A stretch of 64,000 nt of DNA from Cyclobacteriaceae bacterium (lineage in GTDB: Bacteria; Bacteroidota; Bacteroidia; Cytophagales; Cyclobacteriaceae), in NCBI GenBank assembly GCA_019638235.1, contig JAHBUE010000001.1, forward strand, positions 1,908,492 to 1,972,491, given 5' to 3'. Below, piece after piece: positions 8,659 through 17,370 of this stretch. The stretch's first letter is position 1; every line of letters begins with the position of its first letter. The notes beneath the pieces are model-generated. The model made no database searches, was not told where the DNA came from, and saw nothing but the letters and a program-made list of their open reading frames with translations. The position numbers and the translations under genes are program-made.

Positions 8659-10521
8659 TTAATCCAATGTAAATTCTTCTTTCCAATTGTCTTTTTCTTG
8701 CCATTCCGGCTGGACTTTTTTGTCAAAAACATAGCTTCCGACCACCAGAAAATCCATCTCAGTTCGCATAAAGCACCGGTAGGCGTCTTCGGGTGTACAA
8801 ATGATGGGTTCGCCCCGAACGTTGAAGCTTGTATTTACAATTACACCATAGCCAGTTAGCTTTTTAAAAGCCTCAATGAGTTGGTAATACCGGGGATTGG
8901 TTTCCTTATGCACAGTTTGTATGCGTGCCGAGAAATCAATATGGGTAATGGCCGGCATGTCTGAGCGGAGGTGGTATAATTTATCCTTCAACGAGAATGA
9001 ATTGTAGCCTTCCGGTAACGGCTTGCGCCTGGATTCATGCACAGGCTGAACCAGCAACATATATGGGGAAATCGATTTATGGTCGAAATATTGCGTACAG
9101 TCTTCGGCCAACACAGAGGGTGCAAACGGCCTGAAAGACTCCCGGTATTTGATTTTTACGTTGAGTTTTCGTTGCATTTCAGCACTCCTTGGGTCACCTA
9201 AAATACTTCGCCCTCCTAGCGCTCTTGGGCCAAATTCCATTCGTCCCTGCATCCAGCCCACTACATTATCTTCGGCAATCCGTTGAGCCACATACGCACA
9301 GAGTTCCTCATGGCTTTCGAAATGCTGCCCGTTGGCCGAATATTTCCGGATGACATGTTCTGCATCCAGATCGGAGAATTCAGGTCCCAGGTAGGAGCCT
9401 TTCATGCCATCCATTGCTTTAGGCACTATGCGTTCCTCACCAAAATAGATGTGGTAGGCTGCCTGGGCTGCTCCCAACGCCCCTCCGGCATCGCCCGCTG
9501 CGGGCTGGATAAAGACGTCATCAAAAATGCCGGTATTCAAGAGTTTGCCATTTGCTACACAGTTCAGGGCTACACCCCCTGCAAGACAAAGGTGTTTTGA
9601 GCCAGTTAAGCGTTGCGCCTCCCTACCCATCAGTATGACGGCTTCTTCGGTTACATGCTGTATCGCCAACCCCAGATTACAGTGATGTGCCTCTAATTCG
9701 TCCTCCGGTTTCCGGGCTTTGAAGCCAAAAAGCTTTGCCCATTTGTCCTCGTGCACCATCCTAAGCCCTGTGGCATAGTTAAAGTACTCCTGATTCAACC
9801 AAATAGAGCCATCTTCCTTGAGTGAAACAAGCTTTTCTTTTATGATGGCTATATATTGGTTCACTTGTTCACTGCCGGGCACGCCATAGGGGGCAAGTCC
9901 CATAAGTTTGTACTCGCCAGAGTTAACCTTGAAACCCAGGAAATACGTAAAGGCAGAATACAAAAGCCCAAGTGAATGGGGAAATTTAAGCTCTTTCAAA
10001 ATTTTTATGTCTTTGCCTGTTCCGTGGCAAATGGAAGCAGTAGCCCATTCGCCCACGCCATCGATGGTCATGATGGCCGAATCCTCAAAAGGCGAGGAAT
10101 AATATGCACTTGCGGCATGTGATAGGTGGTGTTCGGGGAAAAGGAGTTTGAGTTTCTTTTTGTCAAAATCCCCCACCTTTTTAAGTTCTTCAAGAATCAG
10201 TCTTTTCAAGAACATTTTCTCCCGTAGCCATACGGGTATGGCTGTTACAAATGAGGAAACGCCCTTTGGGGCGAAGGCATAGTATGTTTCAAGAAGGCGC
10301 TCAAATTTCAGGAGAGGCTTGTCGTAAAAGGCGATAGCGTCCAGTTTATCGATAGAGGTGCCACAGTAATCCAGGCAAAATTTTACCGCGTTGGCAGGGA
10401 AGCCGGGGTCATGTTTCTTACGGGTAAAGCGTTCTTCCTGGGCTGCGGCTATGATTTCACCGTTTTCAATAATGGCAGCTGCGGAGTCGTGATAAAAAGC
10501 GGAGATTCCAAGGATTTTCAT
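8659..10521 (-). CDS. NodU/CmcH-family O-carbamoyltransferase
   Basis: At 620 residues this is the normal length for the NodU/CmcH/TobZ family. The N-terminal Kae1-like domain begins MKILGISAFYHDSAAA and carries the metal/carbamoyladenylate site with His131 and His135 (HHLSHAASAYY) and Asp154 (DGVGEW). The C-terminal YrdC-like carbamoyl-transfer domain has GRMEFGPRALGGRSIL and NTSFNVRGEPI. Family knowledge: carbamoyl phosphate and ATP give carbamoyladenylate, whose carbamoyl group goes to a hydroxyl, typically of a sugar. It heads a five-gene minus-strand operon and lies in a polysaccharide locus, so a glycan hydroxyl is the likely acceptor. A weak promoter-like box (TATATTTT on the minus strand, 10547-10554) lies just upstream. 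Confidence 0.92.
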   Translation of the reverse strand: MKILGISAFYHDSAAAIIENGEIIAAAQEERFTRKKHDPGFPANAVKFCLDYCGTSIDKLDAIAFYDKPLLKFERLLETYYAFAPKGVSSFVTAIPVWLREKMFLKRLILEELKKVGDFDKKKLKLLFPEHHLSHAASAYYSSPFEDSAIMTIDGVGEWATASICHGTGKDIKILKELKFPHSLGLLYSAFTYFLGFKVNSGEYKLMGLAPYGVPGSEQVNQYIAIIKEKLVSLKEDGSIWLNQEYFNYATGLRMVHEDKWAKLFGFKARKPEDELEAHHCNLGLAIQHVTEEAVILMGREAQRLTGSKHLCLAGGVALNCVANGKLLNTGIFDDVFIQPAAGDAGGALGAAQAAYHIYFGEERIVPKAMDGMKGSYLGPEFSDLDAEHVIRKYSANGQHFESHEELCAYVAQRIAEDNVVGWMQGRMEFGPRALGGRSILGDPRSAEMQRKLNVKIKYRESFRPFAPSVLAEDCTQYFDHKSISPYMLLVQPVHESRRKPLPEGYNSFSLKDKLYHLRSDMPAITHIDFSARIQTVHKETNPRYYQLIEAFKKLTGYGVIVNTSFNVRGEPIICTPEDAYRCFMRTEMDFLVVGSYVFDKKVQPEWQEKDNWKEEFTLD

Positions 10522-10749
10522 GGGCGATTAATAGCTCAAAACTGTTAAAATATAGACCTCAGGGTGTTAAAAAACGCGGAAATTTAGAGATTTTAAAGGG
10601 TTTTAGCGAGTGCATTGGCAACTTTTTTGTAATACTTTGACGTTGTGCTGCCAAAACGTCTACTCTTCCCCTAACAGTGGATTTAAAACAGTCATGTAGC
10701 TTTAGGGTTAAGTTCTTGCTGAGGCATATTTAATAGCCTGAAAATTTAA

Positions 10750-10757
10750 TACCTTTG
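10750..10757 (+). promoter_or_regulatory. Bacteroidota -7 box TAnnTTTG
   Basis: TACCTTTG matches the Bacteroidota sigma-ABfr -7 consensus exactly, with an AT-rich TTTAA about 18 bases upstream as a weak -33 element. Transcription would start near 10764, just before the start codon of the chain-length regulator at 10782. The rest of the 10522-10781 gap shows no gene. Confidence 0.55.
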
Positions 10758-10781
10758 CACATTAAGTAACAGTTGGATAAT

Positions 10782-12998
10782 ATGGATATTCTTTTTCTCT
10801 TAAAAGTCATTTGGAGAAGGAAATGGTTGTGGATTAGTGTTCCTATTCTGGCGAGTGGTGCAGCATACATCTTCACCCTTAATCAAGTTGCCAGGTACAA
10901 AGCGTCTACTCAATTGTCCACAGGGTTTACGATGAATGATCAGGTTCATTTAAAAGAGGAATGGTTCAATCCCAGGGATGCAGATATAAAGTTTAGTAAC
11001 CTATTTAGTTCTATGAACTCCGGTGCAGCTACAAATTTTCTATCTTATAGATTACTGCTGCATGACTTAGATGAAAACGAGATTCCGTTTCATAAGCCTG
11101 ACCCTGAGAAATTCCGAACAACTGTAGAAGAAGTAAATCATGTAAGGAATCTTGTTAGTGAAATGTTGAGGAGTCATGCTCCCCTGTCAACTTCATCCCC
11201 TGGCTATGCAGAAATTAGAAAATTTCTGATGGCCTATGATTATGATTACATGGCGATTAAATCAAATTTAACGATTTACCGTATTCCGAATACCGACTTC
11301 ATTCAGGTGGATTATGTTTCTGATCATTCTCAATTATCAGCGTTAGCTGCCAATGCTTTCTGTGAAGAATTTATTCGGTTCAGTAGATCTTTGACAACAG
11401 AACGAGCTGGTGAGTCAGTTGATTTCTTGAATCAGCTTGTTACAAAAAAGAAAGCTGAATTGGATGAAAAACTGGAAACACAGAGGTTATTCAAGACAAG
11501 TAATAATCTATTTAGTATCGATAAGGAGGGGGAAAATAAGTTAGTTCAATTGTCTGATTTCGAAAAGCAGCGAGATGAAATCAGGAGCTCATTACACCGT
11601 ATTGAACTTACAAAGGATAATTTACTAAGACAACTAAATGGCATATCCGGAAATAGTTCTAACACTGGAGACAATCAAAAGATAATTGAATTGCGAAATG
11701 AAATCAACAGACTGAATGATCGGTATATAACGGGAGGTCAAGTAGACAGCAGACTAAGGGATTCTATAAGTTATTTGCGCGAACAGTTGAGAATACAAAC
11801 CATGAGAGACAATAGCCAAACGACTGCACCTGCTCTAACAAAGGCCGAAATTCAAAATAAACTAAATGAGTTAAATGTTGAACAACAAGTAGAAAGGTCT
11901 AATTTAAACACAGTTGAAGCAAAGATTAGAAATTTGCAATATAATTTCTCAGGTTATGCATCTAAAGAAGCAAGGCTTGCTGCAATTCAACAAGAAGTAG
12001 ACCTTGCTTCGCAGGAATATTTAGAAGCGGTTGCAAAATTTAATGAAGCTAAAAACAGACTGCTGGCATCAAATAATCTAAAGCAGATCTCTATTGCTTT
12101 CCCCCCTCAAAATCCATTATCTACGAAGCGGATGATAATTGTGGGTTTGGCTGGATTTAGCAGTTTCTCAATTTGTATCTTTATTATAGGGTTATTTGAA
12201 TTCCTGGATCAATCAATCCGTTCGATTGACAAGTTTAATTCAATTGTTAATTTACCATTGATTGGCTCTGTAATTAACATGGGTGTTGGTAGTTATAATA
12301 TCCCTCAAATTTTTAATCAGTCGGGAGGTGACCAGGGCGATTTTTTTAAATCAATTTTGCGAAAACTCAGACATGAGATAGTCTCTCTTAATTCTTCTGT
12401 GCTCTTGGTAACGAGCCTTCGCAAAAATGAAGGGAAGACTTTTATTATTATTGCACTATCTTATATTCTGAGTTTAGTTAATAAGCGTGTTTTGATTGTA
12501 GACACTAATTTTCGGAGCAATATCCTTTCTCAGGTATTGCCCAAAGGAAGATCAAAATTTAAATCAATTGAAGATCGTCAGTTTGTTGCAGGACTTTTGA
12601 CTTCTTCATCTCGGAGCAGGGTGGAAGAAGAACCTGAAGACAACGAGATGGCGTATGAACTTATAACGCCTACCATATATAAGAATGTGTTTATTGTTAC
12701 AAATGCAGGCGGTGATGCCGCTTCGCCAGCTGAGATATTAAGCGGCAGGAATTTTAAAAGTTTGATTGATGGTTTTAAGGCTAATTTTGATTTCATTATT
12801 TTGGAAGGTGGGGCATTAAATGATTATGCGGATACTAAAGAACTGGTTCAGTATGTAGATAAAGTCGTCACAATTTTTTCTGCACAATCAGTTATTTCTC
12901 AACAAGACAGAGAGTCAATCCATTACCTTAACTCAATAGGTAGCAAATTTGGAGGTTGTGTTCTTAATAGAATTGATCCTAAGGACTATAAGTTATAA
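10782..12998 (+). CDS. Wzz/GumC-type polysaccharide co-polymerase with degenerate BY-kinase domain
   Basis: Inner-membrane chain-length regulator of about 738 residues. Order: N-terminal helix (LWISVPILASGAAYIF), periplasmic Wzz domain, long coiled coil (about 210-420), PP-rich segment (FPPQNPLSTKR) before the second helix (near 455-475), then a cytoplasmic P-loop domain from about 525. Compared with active BY-kinases, Walker A is reduced to SLRKNEGKTF, Walker A' is VLIVDTNFR and the Walker B region reads FIILEGGALN rather than a D-containing motif. The C-terminus has one Tyr and no tyrosine cluster. It is therefore probably a structural, kinase-dead subunit controlling polymerisation. ATG 10782 is preferred; a TTG at 10773 is possible. 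The 3' end stops 10 bases before a convergent gene. Confidence 0.85.
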   Translation: MDILFLLKVIWRRKWLWISVPILASGAAYIFTLNQVARYKASTQLSTGFTMNDQVHLKEEWFNPRDADIKFSNLFSSMNSGAATNFLSYRLLLHDLDENEIPFHKPDPEKFRTTVEEVNHVRNLVSEMLRSHAPLSTSSPGYAEIRKFLMAYDYDYMAIKSNLTIYRIPNTDFIQVDYVSDHSQLSALAANAFCEEFIRFSRSLTTERAGESVDFLNQLVTKKKAELDEKLETQRLFKTSNNLFSIDKEGENKLVQLSDFEKQRDEIRSSLHRIELTKDNLLRQLNGISGNSSNTGDNQKIIELRNEINRLNDRYITGGQVDSRLRDSISYLREQLRIQTMRDNSQTTAPALTKAEIQNKLNELNVEQQVERSNLNTVEAKIRNLQYNFSGYASKEARLAAIQQEVDLASQEYLEAVAKFNEAKNRLLASNNLKQISIAFPPQNPLSTKRMIIVGLAGFSSFSICIFIIGLFEFLDQSIRSIDKFNSIVNLPLIGSVINMGVGSYNIPQIFNQSGGDQGDFFKSILRKLRHEIVSLNSSVLLVTSLRKNEGKTFIIIALSYILSLVNKRVLIVDTNFRSNILSQVLPKGRSKFKSIEDRQFVAGLLTSSSRSRVEEEPEDNEMAYELITPTIYKNVFIVTNAGGDAASPAEILSGRNFKSLIDGFKANFDFIILEGGALNDYADTKELVQYVDKVVTIFSAQSVISQQDRESIHYLNSIGSKFGGCVLNRIDPKDYKL

Positions 12999-13008
12999 CC
13001 CTGTTAGT

Positions 13009-13563
13009 TTAGTTTGTTTCAATGTGTTTGTTGAACTCCTTTTCTTTCTCTATTAGTATGCGCTTAATAATGGCCTTGACTGATTCGAAGTTGATTAAAT
13101 TATTATTCCGGTATTCGTTTGCTTTTTGTATTAATGTTTGAAGTTTTTGTACGTCTGCTTTGTCACGAAAGGGCTCTCGGAGAGATTCAATGTCATAGTC
13201 AGCCGGAAAATGTTTTTTGATCAAATCAAAAACCTGATCTGATGATTTAAGTTGGCCTAAGTTGTTGATTTCATACAATAGTAAATCGGCCTTATCTTCT
13301 GTAACTTCATCTAAAGACTTTAGAATCTGATCAAGCGTAATATTCGATTTGTGAATATCCTTAATAATACCCACAGATAAGTGATTCGTTTGAACTTTTA
13401 CCTCCTTTATTTTTTCTGTAACCTTCTTTGGTAGAAAAGCAGGCTCGGTTTCTTTAAGAAGCTCATTAGCAATTATTTCAGGGGCGTACCGTTTGTAAAC
13501 GATGTAGCTAATCACCAGAGCTGATATAAGAATTATGAGTAATGCTGCTACTTTTTTAATCAT
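13009..13563 (-). CDS. Unknown membrane-anchored periplasmic protein
   Basis: A 184-residue protein I do not recognise. It has one N-terminal membrane anchor (VAALLIILISALVISYIVY) followed by about 160 charged, mostly helical residues with heptad-like stretches (about 45-70 and 130-180). It is transcribed toward the chain-length regulator (10 bp between their stops) and away from the flippase. Codon use and composition are like those of its neighbours. A structural or accessory role in envelope assembly is possible but unsupported. Confidence 0.65.
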   Translation of the reverse strand: MIKKVAALLIILISALVISYIVYKRYAPEIIANELLKETEPAFLPKKVTEKIKEVKVQTNHLSVGIIKDIHKSNITLDQILKSLDEVTEDKADLLLYEINNLGQLKSSDQVFDLIKKHFPADYDIESLREPFRDKADVQKLQTLIQKANEYRNNNLINFESVKAIIKRILIEKEKEFNKHIETN

Positions 13564-13716
13564 GATTGCTATGTTTTACTTTAAGGAGTCATATAACGTT
13601 GTTCTTCTTAGAAAGAAGTATTAAGTAATTCTGATCTAAAATACTGATTAAATATTAAGTTAATTTGTAACAAAGATATTGAATCGTGGGCTATCTTTAC
13701 AGTAAATCTACTACTG

Positions 13717-15081
13717 TTGGCAACAAGTAAGAACTCTGTTCAATGGATAAACCATGGGGCGTATTCCCTGATAAATCAGGCCTCGGTAGTTTTGTTCGGA
13801 TTTGCATCTATTTTTTTCCTGGTACGAATGCTTCCGCCTTCGGAAATTGGGATTTGGGTTTTGTTTACAAGCGTTGGCGGCATACTGGAGACATTGCGAG
13901 TTGGCTTTATCCGAATTCCCTTCATTAGTATGTTGGTAGTATCTACGGATGAGGAGCGTGTTAAAATCATTCAAAGTTCACTTATTCTTCATGTATTGCT
14001 AACCTGTATAGTTGTTGCTGTGTTAGTAATTTGTGCCGGACTGCTGGCTGAATTTTGGTATGCCGAACAACTTGAGCAGCTGTTTTATATTTACTCTGTA
14101 AATTCTTTTGTTTTAGTCGTATTTCTCCATTTTGAGTATTTTTTACAATCAATACTTGAGTTCAAAGCAATTTTTATTGCCAATTTTATTCGATTATTTG
14201 TTTTTTTTGCTTACATTATAGGTTATTATGTAGTCGGGGGTAGTCCCTCGTTGAGCGAATTAGCTGTTGTGCAACTTGGCGCAACGGGGATAGCTTCTTT
14301 GTTTTCATACCTGTTAGTTAAGAACAAAATTCCTGTTTTTAATATGGGTTTAGTGGATATTAAAATTCTCAAGAAGTTGTTTAATTTGGGTAAGTACACT
14401 TTCGGTACAAACATTAGCGCAATACTTATTAGGAATACTGATAGCTGGATGATAGGTAGGCTTATTTCTACCGCTGGAGTAGCCATGTACAATCCAGCGC
14501 TGAGAATTACCAATATAGTAGAAGTGCCCACGATGGCCATTGCAAATGTTGTATTTCCGCAAGTTGGGAGTAAAATGAGAGAGTCTGGTGTTGAAGGGGT
14601 TCAGTCAATATATTATAAATCTGTTAGTTTAATACTGGCAGCGGTAATTCCAGTAGTGCTTCCTGTATATTTTATGGCAGATTTTATTATCCTGGTTATC
14701 TTTGGAAATGAATACAGTGAGGCTGTTCCAATCTTACAGGTGACGGTTTTTTATACAATTCTTATGCCCTTTAGTAGACAGTTTGGAACGATTATGGACG
14801 CATTACAAATGCCTAAGTTGAACTTTTACTTATCATTATTGATGGCGCTTCTTAATATTGTTTTAAATTACTTTCTGCTTCAGTCATTTGGTGTTATCGG
14901 AGCTGCTTATGGAACTGTTATTTCGTTTGGCATTATTTTTATCGTTAATCAATTAATTCTTTACTCTAAATTTAAAATTAATACGTGGCTGGTTTTTGTT
15001 GAGCTGGCCGGTTGGTATGTTTATGGCTGGCGACTCATTAGAAATTATGTAAAGAATTGGATTCGGGGTCGTAGCAATTAA
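13717..15081 (+). CDS. Wzx-like polysaccharide flippase (MATE/MVF superfamily)
   Basis: A 454-residue polytopic protein with 12 or more helices throughout. The N-terminal pattern (INQASVVLFGFASIFFLVRMLPPSEIG) and the later MPKLNFYLSLLMALLNIVLNY segment fit the polysaccharide biosynthesis (Wzx/RfbX) family, which moves lipid-linked oligosaccharide units to the periplasmic face. The start is TTG 13717: no ATG lies in frame before the family's conserved N-terminus. A near-consensus box TATCTTTA at 13692-13699 could drive it. It leads a plus-strand operon with the polymerase, TolC-like and acyltransferase genes. Confidence 0.85.
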   Translation: MATSKNSVQWINHGAYSLINQASVVLFGFASIFFLVRMLPPSEIGIWVLFTSVGGILETLRVGFIRIPFISMLVVSTDEERVKIIQSSLILHVLLTCIVVAVLVICAGLLAEFWYAEQLEQLFYIYSVNSFVLVVFLHFEYFLQSILEFKAIFIANFIRLFVFFAYIIGYYVVGGSPSLSELAVVQLGATGIASLFSYLLVKNKIPVFNMGLVDIKILKKLFNLGKYTFGTNISAILIRNTDSWMIGRLISTAGVAMYNPALRITNIVEVPTMAIANVVFPQVGSKMRESGVEGVQSIYYKSVSLILAAVIPVVLPVYFMADFIILVIFGNEYSEAVPILQVTVFYTILMPFSRQFGTIMDALQMPKLNFYLSLLMALLNIVLNYFLLQSFGVIGAAYGTVISFGIIFIVNQLILYSKFKINTWLVFVELAGWYVYGWRLIRNYVKNWIRGRSN

Positions 15082-15121
15082 CTTGGTAGCTCTTAAATAC
15101 TTTTAAATAATTAATTCTGTT

Positions 15122-15226
15122 TTGAAAGCGAAATTTACTGAGAGACACCTGATTAAGGTAACGGTACTTGTATTCGTTATTTCCGTCTACCTCTTTATGG
15201 TACTTAAAATTCTATTTCTTGAATGA
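15122..15226 (+). CDS. Possible 34-residue single-helix membrane peptide
   Basis: A short frame from TTG 15122: a basic N-terminus (MKAKFTERHLIK), one hydrophobic helix (VTVLVFVISVYLFMVLKILF) and a terminal Glu. Its stop overlaps the start of the polymerase gene by ATGA, as expected for translational coupling. An in-frame stop at 15104 bounds it upstream. Homologues cannot be recognised from sequence alone; it may be a real small protein or only a leader that couples translation. Confidence 0.4.
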   Translation: MKAKFTERHLIKVTVLVFVISVYLFMVLKILFLE

Positions 15227-16647
15227 AAGCGCGTGTTAACTCTTTCCTTATTGTGGGTTTAGTAACGCTTGCTTCGTTAGCGGTTTCTTATTCTATTGCT
15301 ACAACTCATTTAATAATTGGCCCCTTGGTAATCCTTGGGGTTGTTGGATTCTTTGTCGTTAGTGCAATTGTATATGACTTTAGCATTGGTGTGTATGTGC
15401 TTTTTTTGATGGGCTCGTTTATGTTTTATGTTTCACGAATTATTAGTGTGCCCATTCCACTAGGAATTGTTTACGATGCATTAGTGGCTGTTACTTTTAT
15501 TTGTGTTTTCTTGAACCCGAAGAGACCAAAAGACTGGACGTCATTTAGCAACACATTTACTTTCTTCTTCGTAATCATAACTGTATATCAACTACTCCAA
15601 CTTTTTAACCCAAATGCGGTTTCGATAACAGGTTGGCTGGTTTCGATGCGGAACAACACCTCATTATTATCATACATTATTTTTTTTCAACTCTTTATAA
15701 CCATTAAAAGCATAAAGCAATTCACCATGCTTTGGTTAGGTGTAGCCTTAGCGGTTGCTCTTTATGGAATTTATCAGGAGAGTTTTGGGTTAACGAGTTT
15801 TGAATGGCGCTGGATTTATGAAACTCCCGGCCGGTACGAATTATACTATCAATGGGGTAGTATGCGGAAGTTCTCATTCCTTTCCGACCCTTCAATTTAT
15901 GGTTTATTCCTTGCGTTCAGTGGCTTAGCTTTTATTACCTTAGCCTTTGGTCCATATAAGACATTATGGAGAGTTGGTTTTGTTATATTTGGATTGATTT
16001 CGTTTATGGCCATGGCTTATTCAGGTACCCGTACCGCAACGGCTATGGTGGCTGTGGGTCTGGTTTTTCTGATCTTATTGAATATTAATAATTCGAAAGT
16101 GATCATGTTTGCTATGGCGATGGTCTTTGCCGGTGGGATTGTTTTCTTTGGCCCGTTTTATAGCGGTACGGTGATCAGGCTTCGCTCTACATTTACTCCC
16201 TCTGAGGATGCTTCAATGGGCGTGCGGGATTATAAGCGCCTTCTCAACCAGGAATACATTCTCAAGCACCCTATAGGAGGGGGGGTAATGACCACCGGAA
16301 CAAGTGGGGTCATTTATTCGCCCGGTCACCCCTTAGCGGGGGGGTGGGATCCCGATAGCGGATATCTTGCAACGGCATTAGAGTTGGGATGGATTGGATT
16401 GCTTATATTTGTATCTTTCTTTGCGGTGGTCATGATAAAAGGTATAAATAACCATTTTTCGATGACCGACCCATTGCTTTTAAATTTGAATTTAACGTAT
16501 ATCGTCCCATTTTTTGCTCTAACTGTAGGGCATTTTACGCAACATGCCATGTTTTCAAAACCTGTAAACTTAATTGTTATTGCAACGTATGCGTTGCTAA
16601 TTCGCTTACCTCAATTTGATAAACTTAAATCGGATTCAATTACCTGA
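15223..16647 (+). CDS. Wzy/WaaL-like O-antigen polymerase/ligase
   Basis: A 474-residue protein with about 12 helices and a large periplasmic loop (about 325-395), the Wzy_C/O-antigen ligase architecture. The loop includes MGVRDYKRLLNQEYILKHP and GGWDPDSGYLATALELGWIG, the latter resembling the H/NxxxL..ElG pattern of the family. Next to a flippase and a chain-length regulator it is most likely the polymerase of the Wzx/Wzy pathway, joining repeat units on the lipid carrier in the periplasm. It starts within the stop of a possible 34-residue peptide gene and ends three bases before the TolC-like gene. Confidence 0.82.
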   Translation: MKARVNSFLIVGLVTLASLAVSYSIATTHLIIGPLVILGVVGFFVVSAIVYDFSIGVYVLFLMGSFMFYVSRIISVPIPLGIVYDALVAVTFICVFLNPKRPKDWTSFSNTFTFFFVIITVYQLLQLFNPNAVSITGWLVSMRNNTSLLSYIIFFQLFITIKSIKQFTMLWLGVALAVALYGIYQESFGLTSFEWRWIYETPGRYELYYQWGSMRKFSFLSDPSIYGLFLAFSGLAFITLAFGPYKTLWRVGFVIFGLISFMAMAYSGTRTATAMVAVGLVFLILLNINNSKVIMFAMAMVFAGGIVFFGPFYSGTVIRLRSTFTPSEDASMGVRDYKRLLNQEYILKHPIGGGVMTTGTSGVIYSPGHPLAGGWDPDSGYLATALELGWIGLLIFVSFFAVVMIKGINNHFSMTDPLLLNLNLTYIVPFFALTVGHFTQHAMFSKPVNLIVIATYALLIRLPQFDKLKSDSIT

Positions 16648-16650
16648 AAC

Positions 16651-17349
16651 ATGAAAACCACAAGACTACTCGCCATTTTAGTATTATTTGGGTGGCTTCC
16701 TTTACAAGCCCAAATAATTGATTACAACAAAATCGTTTTACCCGATCGGGCTCAAAGTTCAGATTTCGGAGAGAAATTGGTTCAACTGGCATGGAAAAAT
16801 CACCCTACAAACGAAATATTAAGACGTGAACTGATGATTGCAGAATACCAGGTTGGCCGTTCGGCTGCTGATTGGTTAGATTTAATAACGATACAAGGAA
16901 ACATTAATGAGTTTAACATTAAAGCTCAAGATGCTACTGTTCCTGTGTTTTTGCCGCGATATAACTTCGGTATATCAATACCACTTGGTGTTTTTGTAGG
17001 TAATCCTAATGAAACAAAACAGAACAAGCAACGACTGGCTATAGCTCAGGAAGAAATAAATGCTCAGAAGCTTGAGGTTAGAAGAGTAGTGCTTAAATCC
17101 TACAATGAATATCAATTGCAAGAGAAAATTTTTAAAATTCAATCTCAACAATTTTCAGATATCGAAAGCAATTTTAAGTTGATTGAGCAACGTTTCAAAA
17201 ATGGAGAACTTACCTTTGAAGCATATACAGCAAGTCAGGCCGATCTCAATAGGGCATCAATTCAACTGTTACAAACTGACCGGGATTTAAGAAATGCAAA
17301 ATTAGATTTGGAGCAGTTGGTAGGTGTAAAACTCGAAGATGTGATGTAA
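16651..17349 (+). CDS. Short TolC-like outer-membrane protein
   Basis: A 232-residue exported protein: signal peptide MKTTRLLAILVLFGWLPLQA, a beta-strand region (YNFGISIPLG at about 110-120) and a long helical hairpin ending with LRNAKLDLEQLVGVKLEDV, the classic end of a TolC half-repeat. Normal TolC proteins have two such halves (over 400 residues); this has one, so it would need to oligomerise differently or act as a partner. No Wza-type (SLBB/poly-export) gene is in the window, and this gene sits three bases after the polymerase. A role in polysaccharide passage across the outer membrane is therefore reasonable inference. Confidence 0.7.
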   Translation: MKTTRLLAILVLFGWLPLQAQIIDYNKIVLPDRAQSSDFGEKLVQLAWKNHPTNEILRRELMIAEYQVGRSAADWLDLITIQGNINEFNIKAQDATVPVFLPRYNFGISIPLGVFVGNPNETKQNKQRLAIAQEEINAQKLEVRRVVLKSYNEYQLQEKIFKIQSQQFSDIESNFKLIEQRFKNGELTFEAYTASQADLNRASIQLLQTDRDLRNAKLDLEQLVGVKLEDVM

Positions 17350-17370
17350 TTTTTATTGTTGATCTATTCA

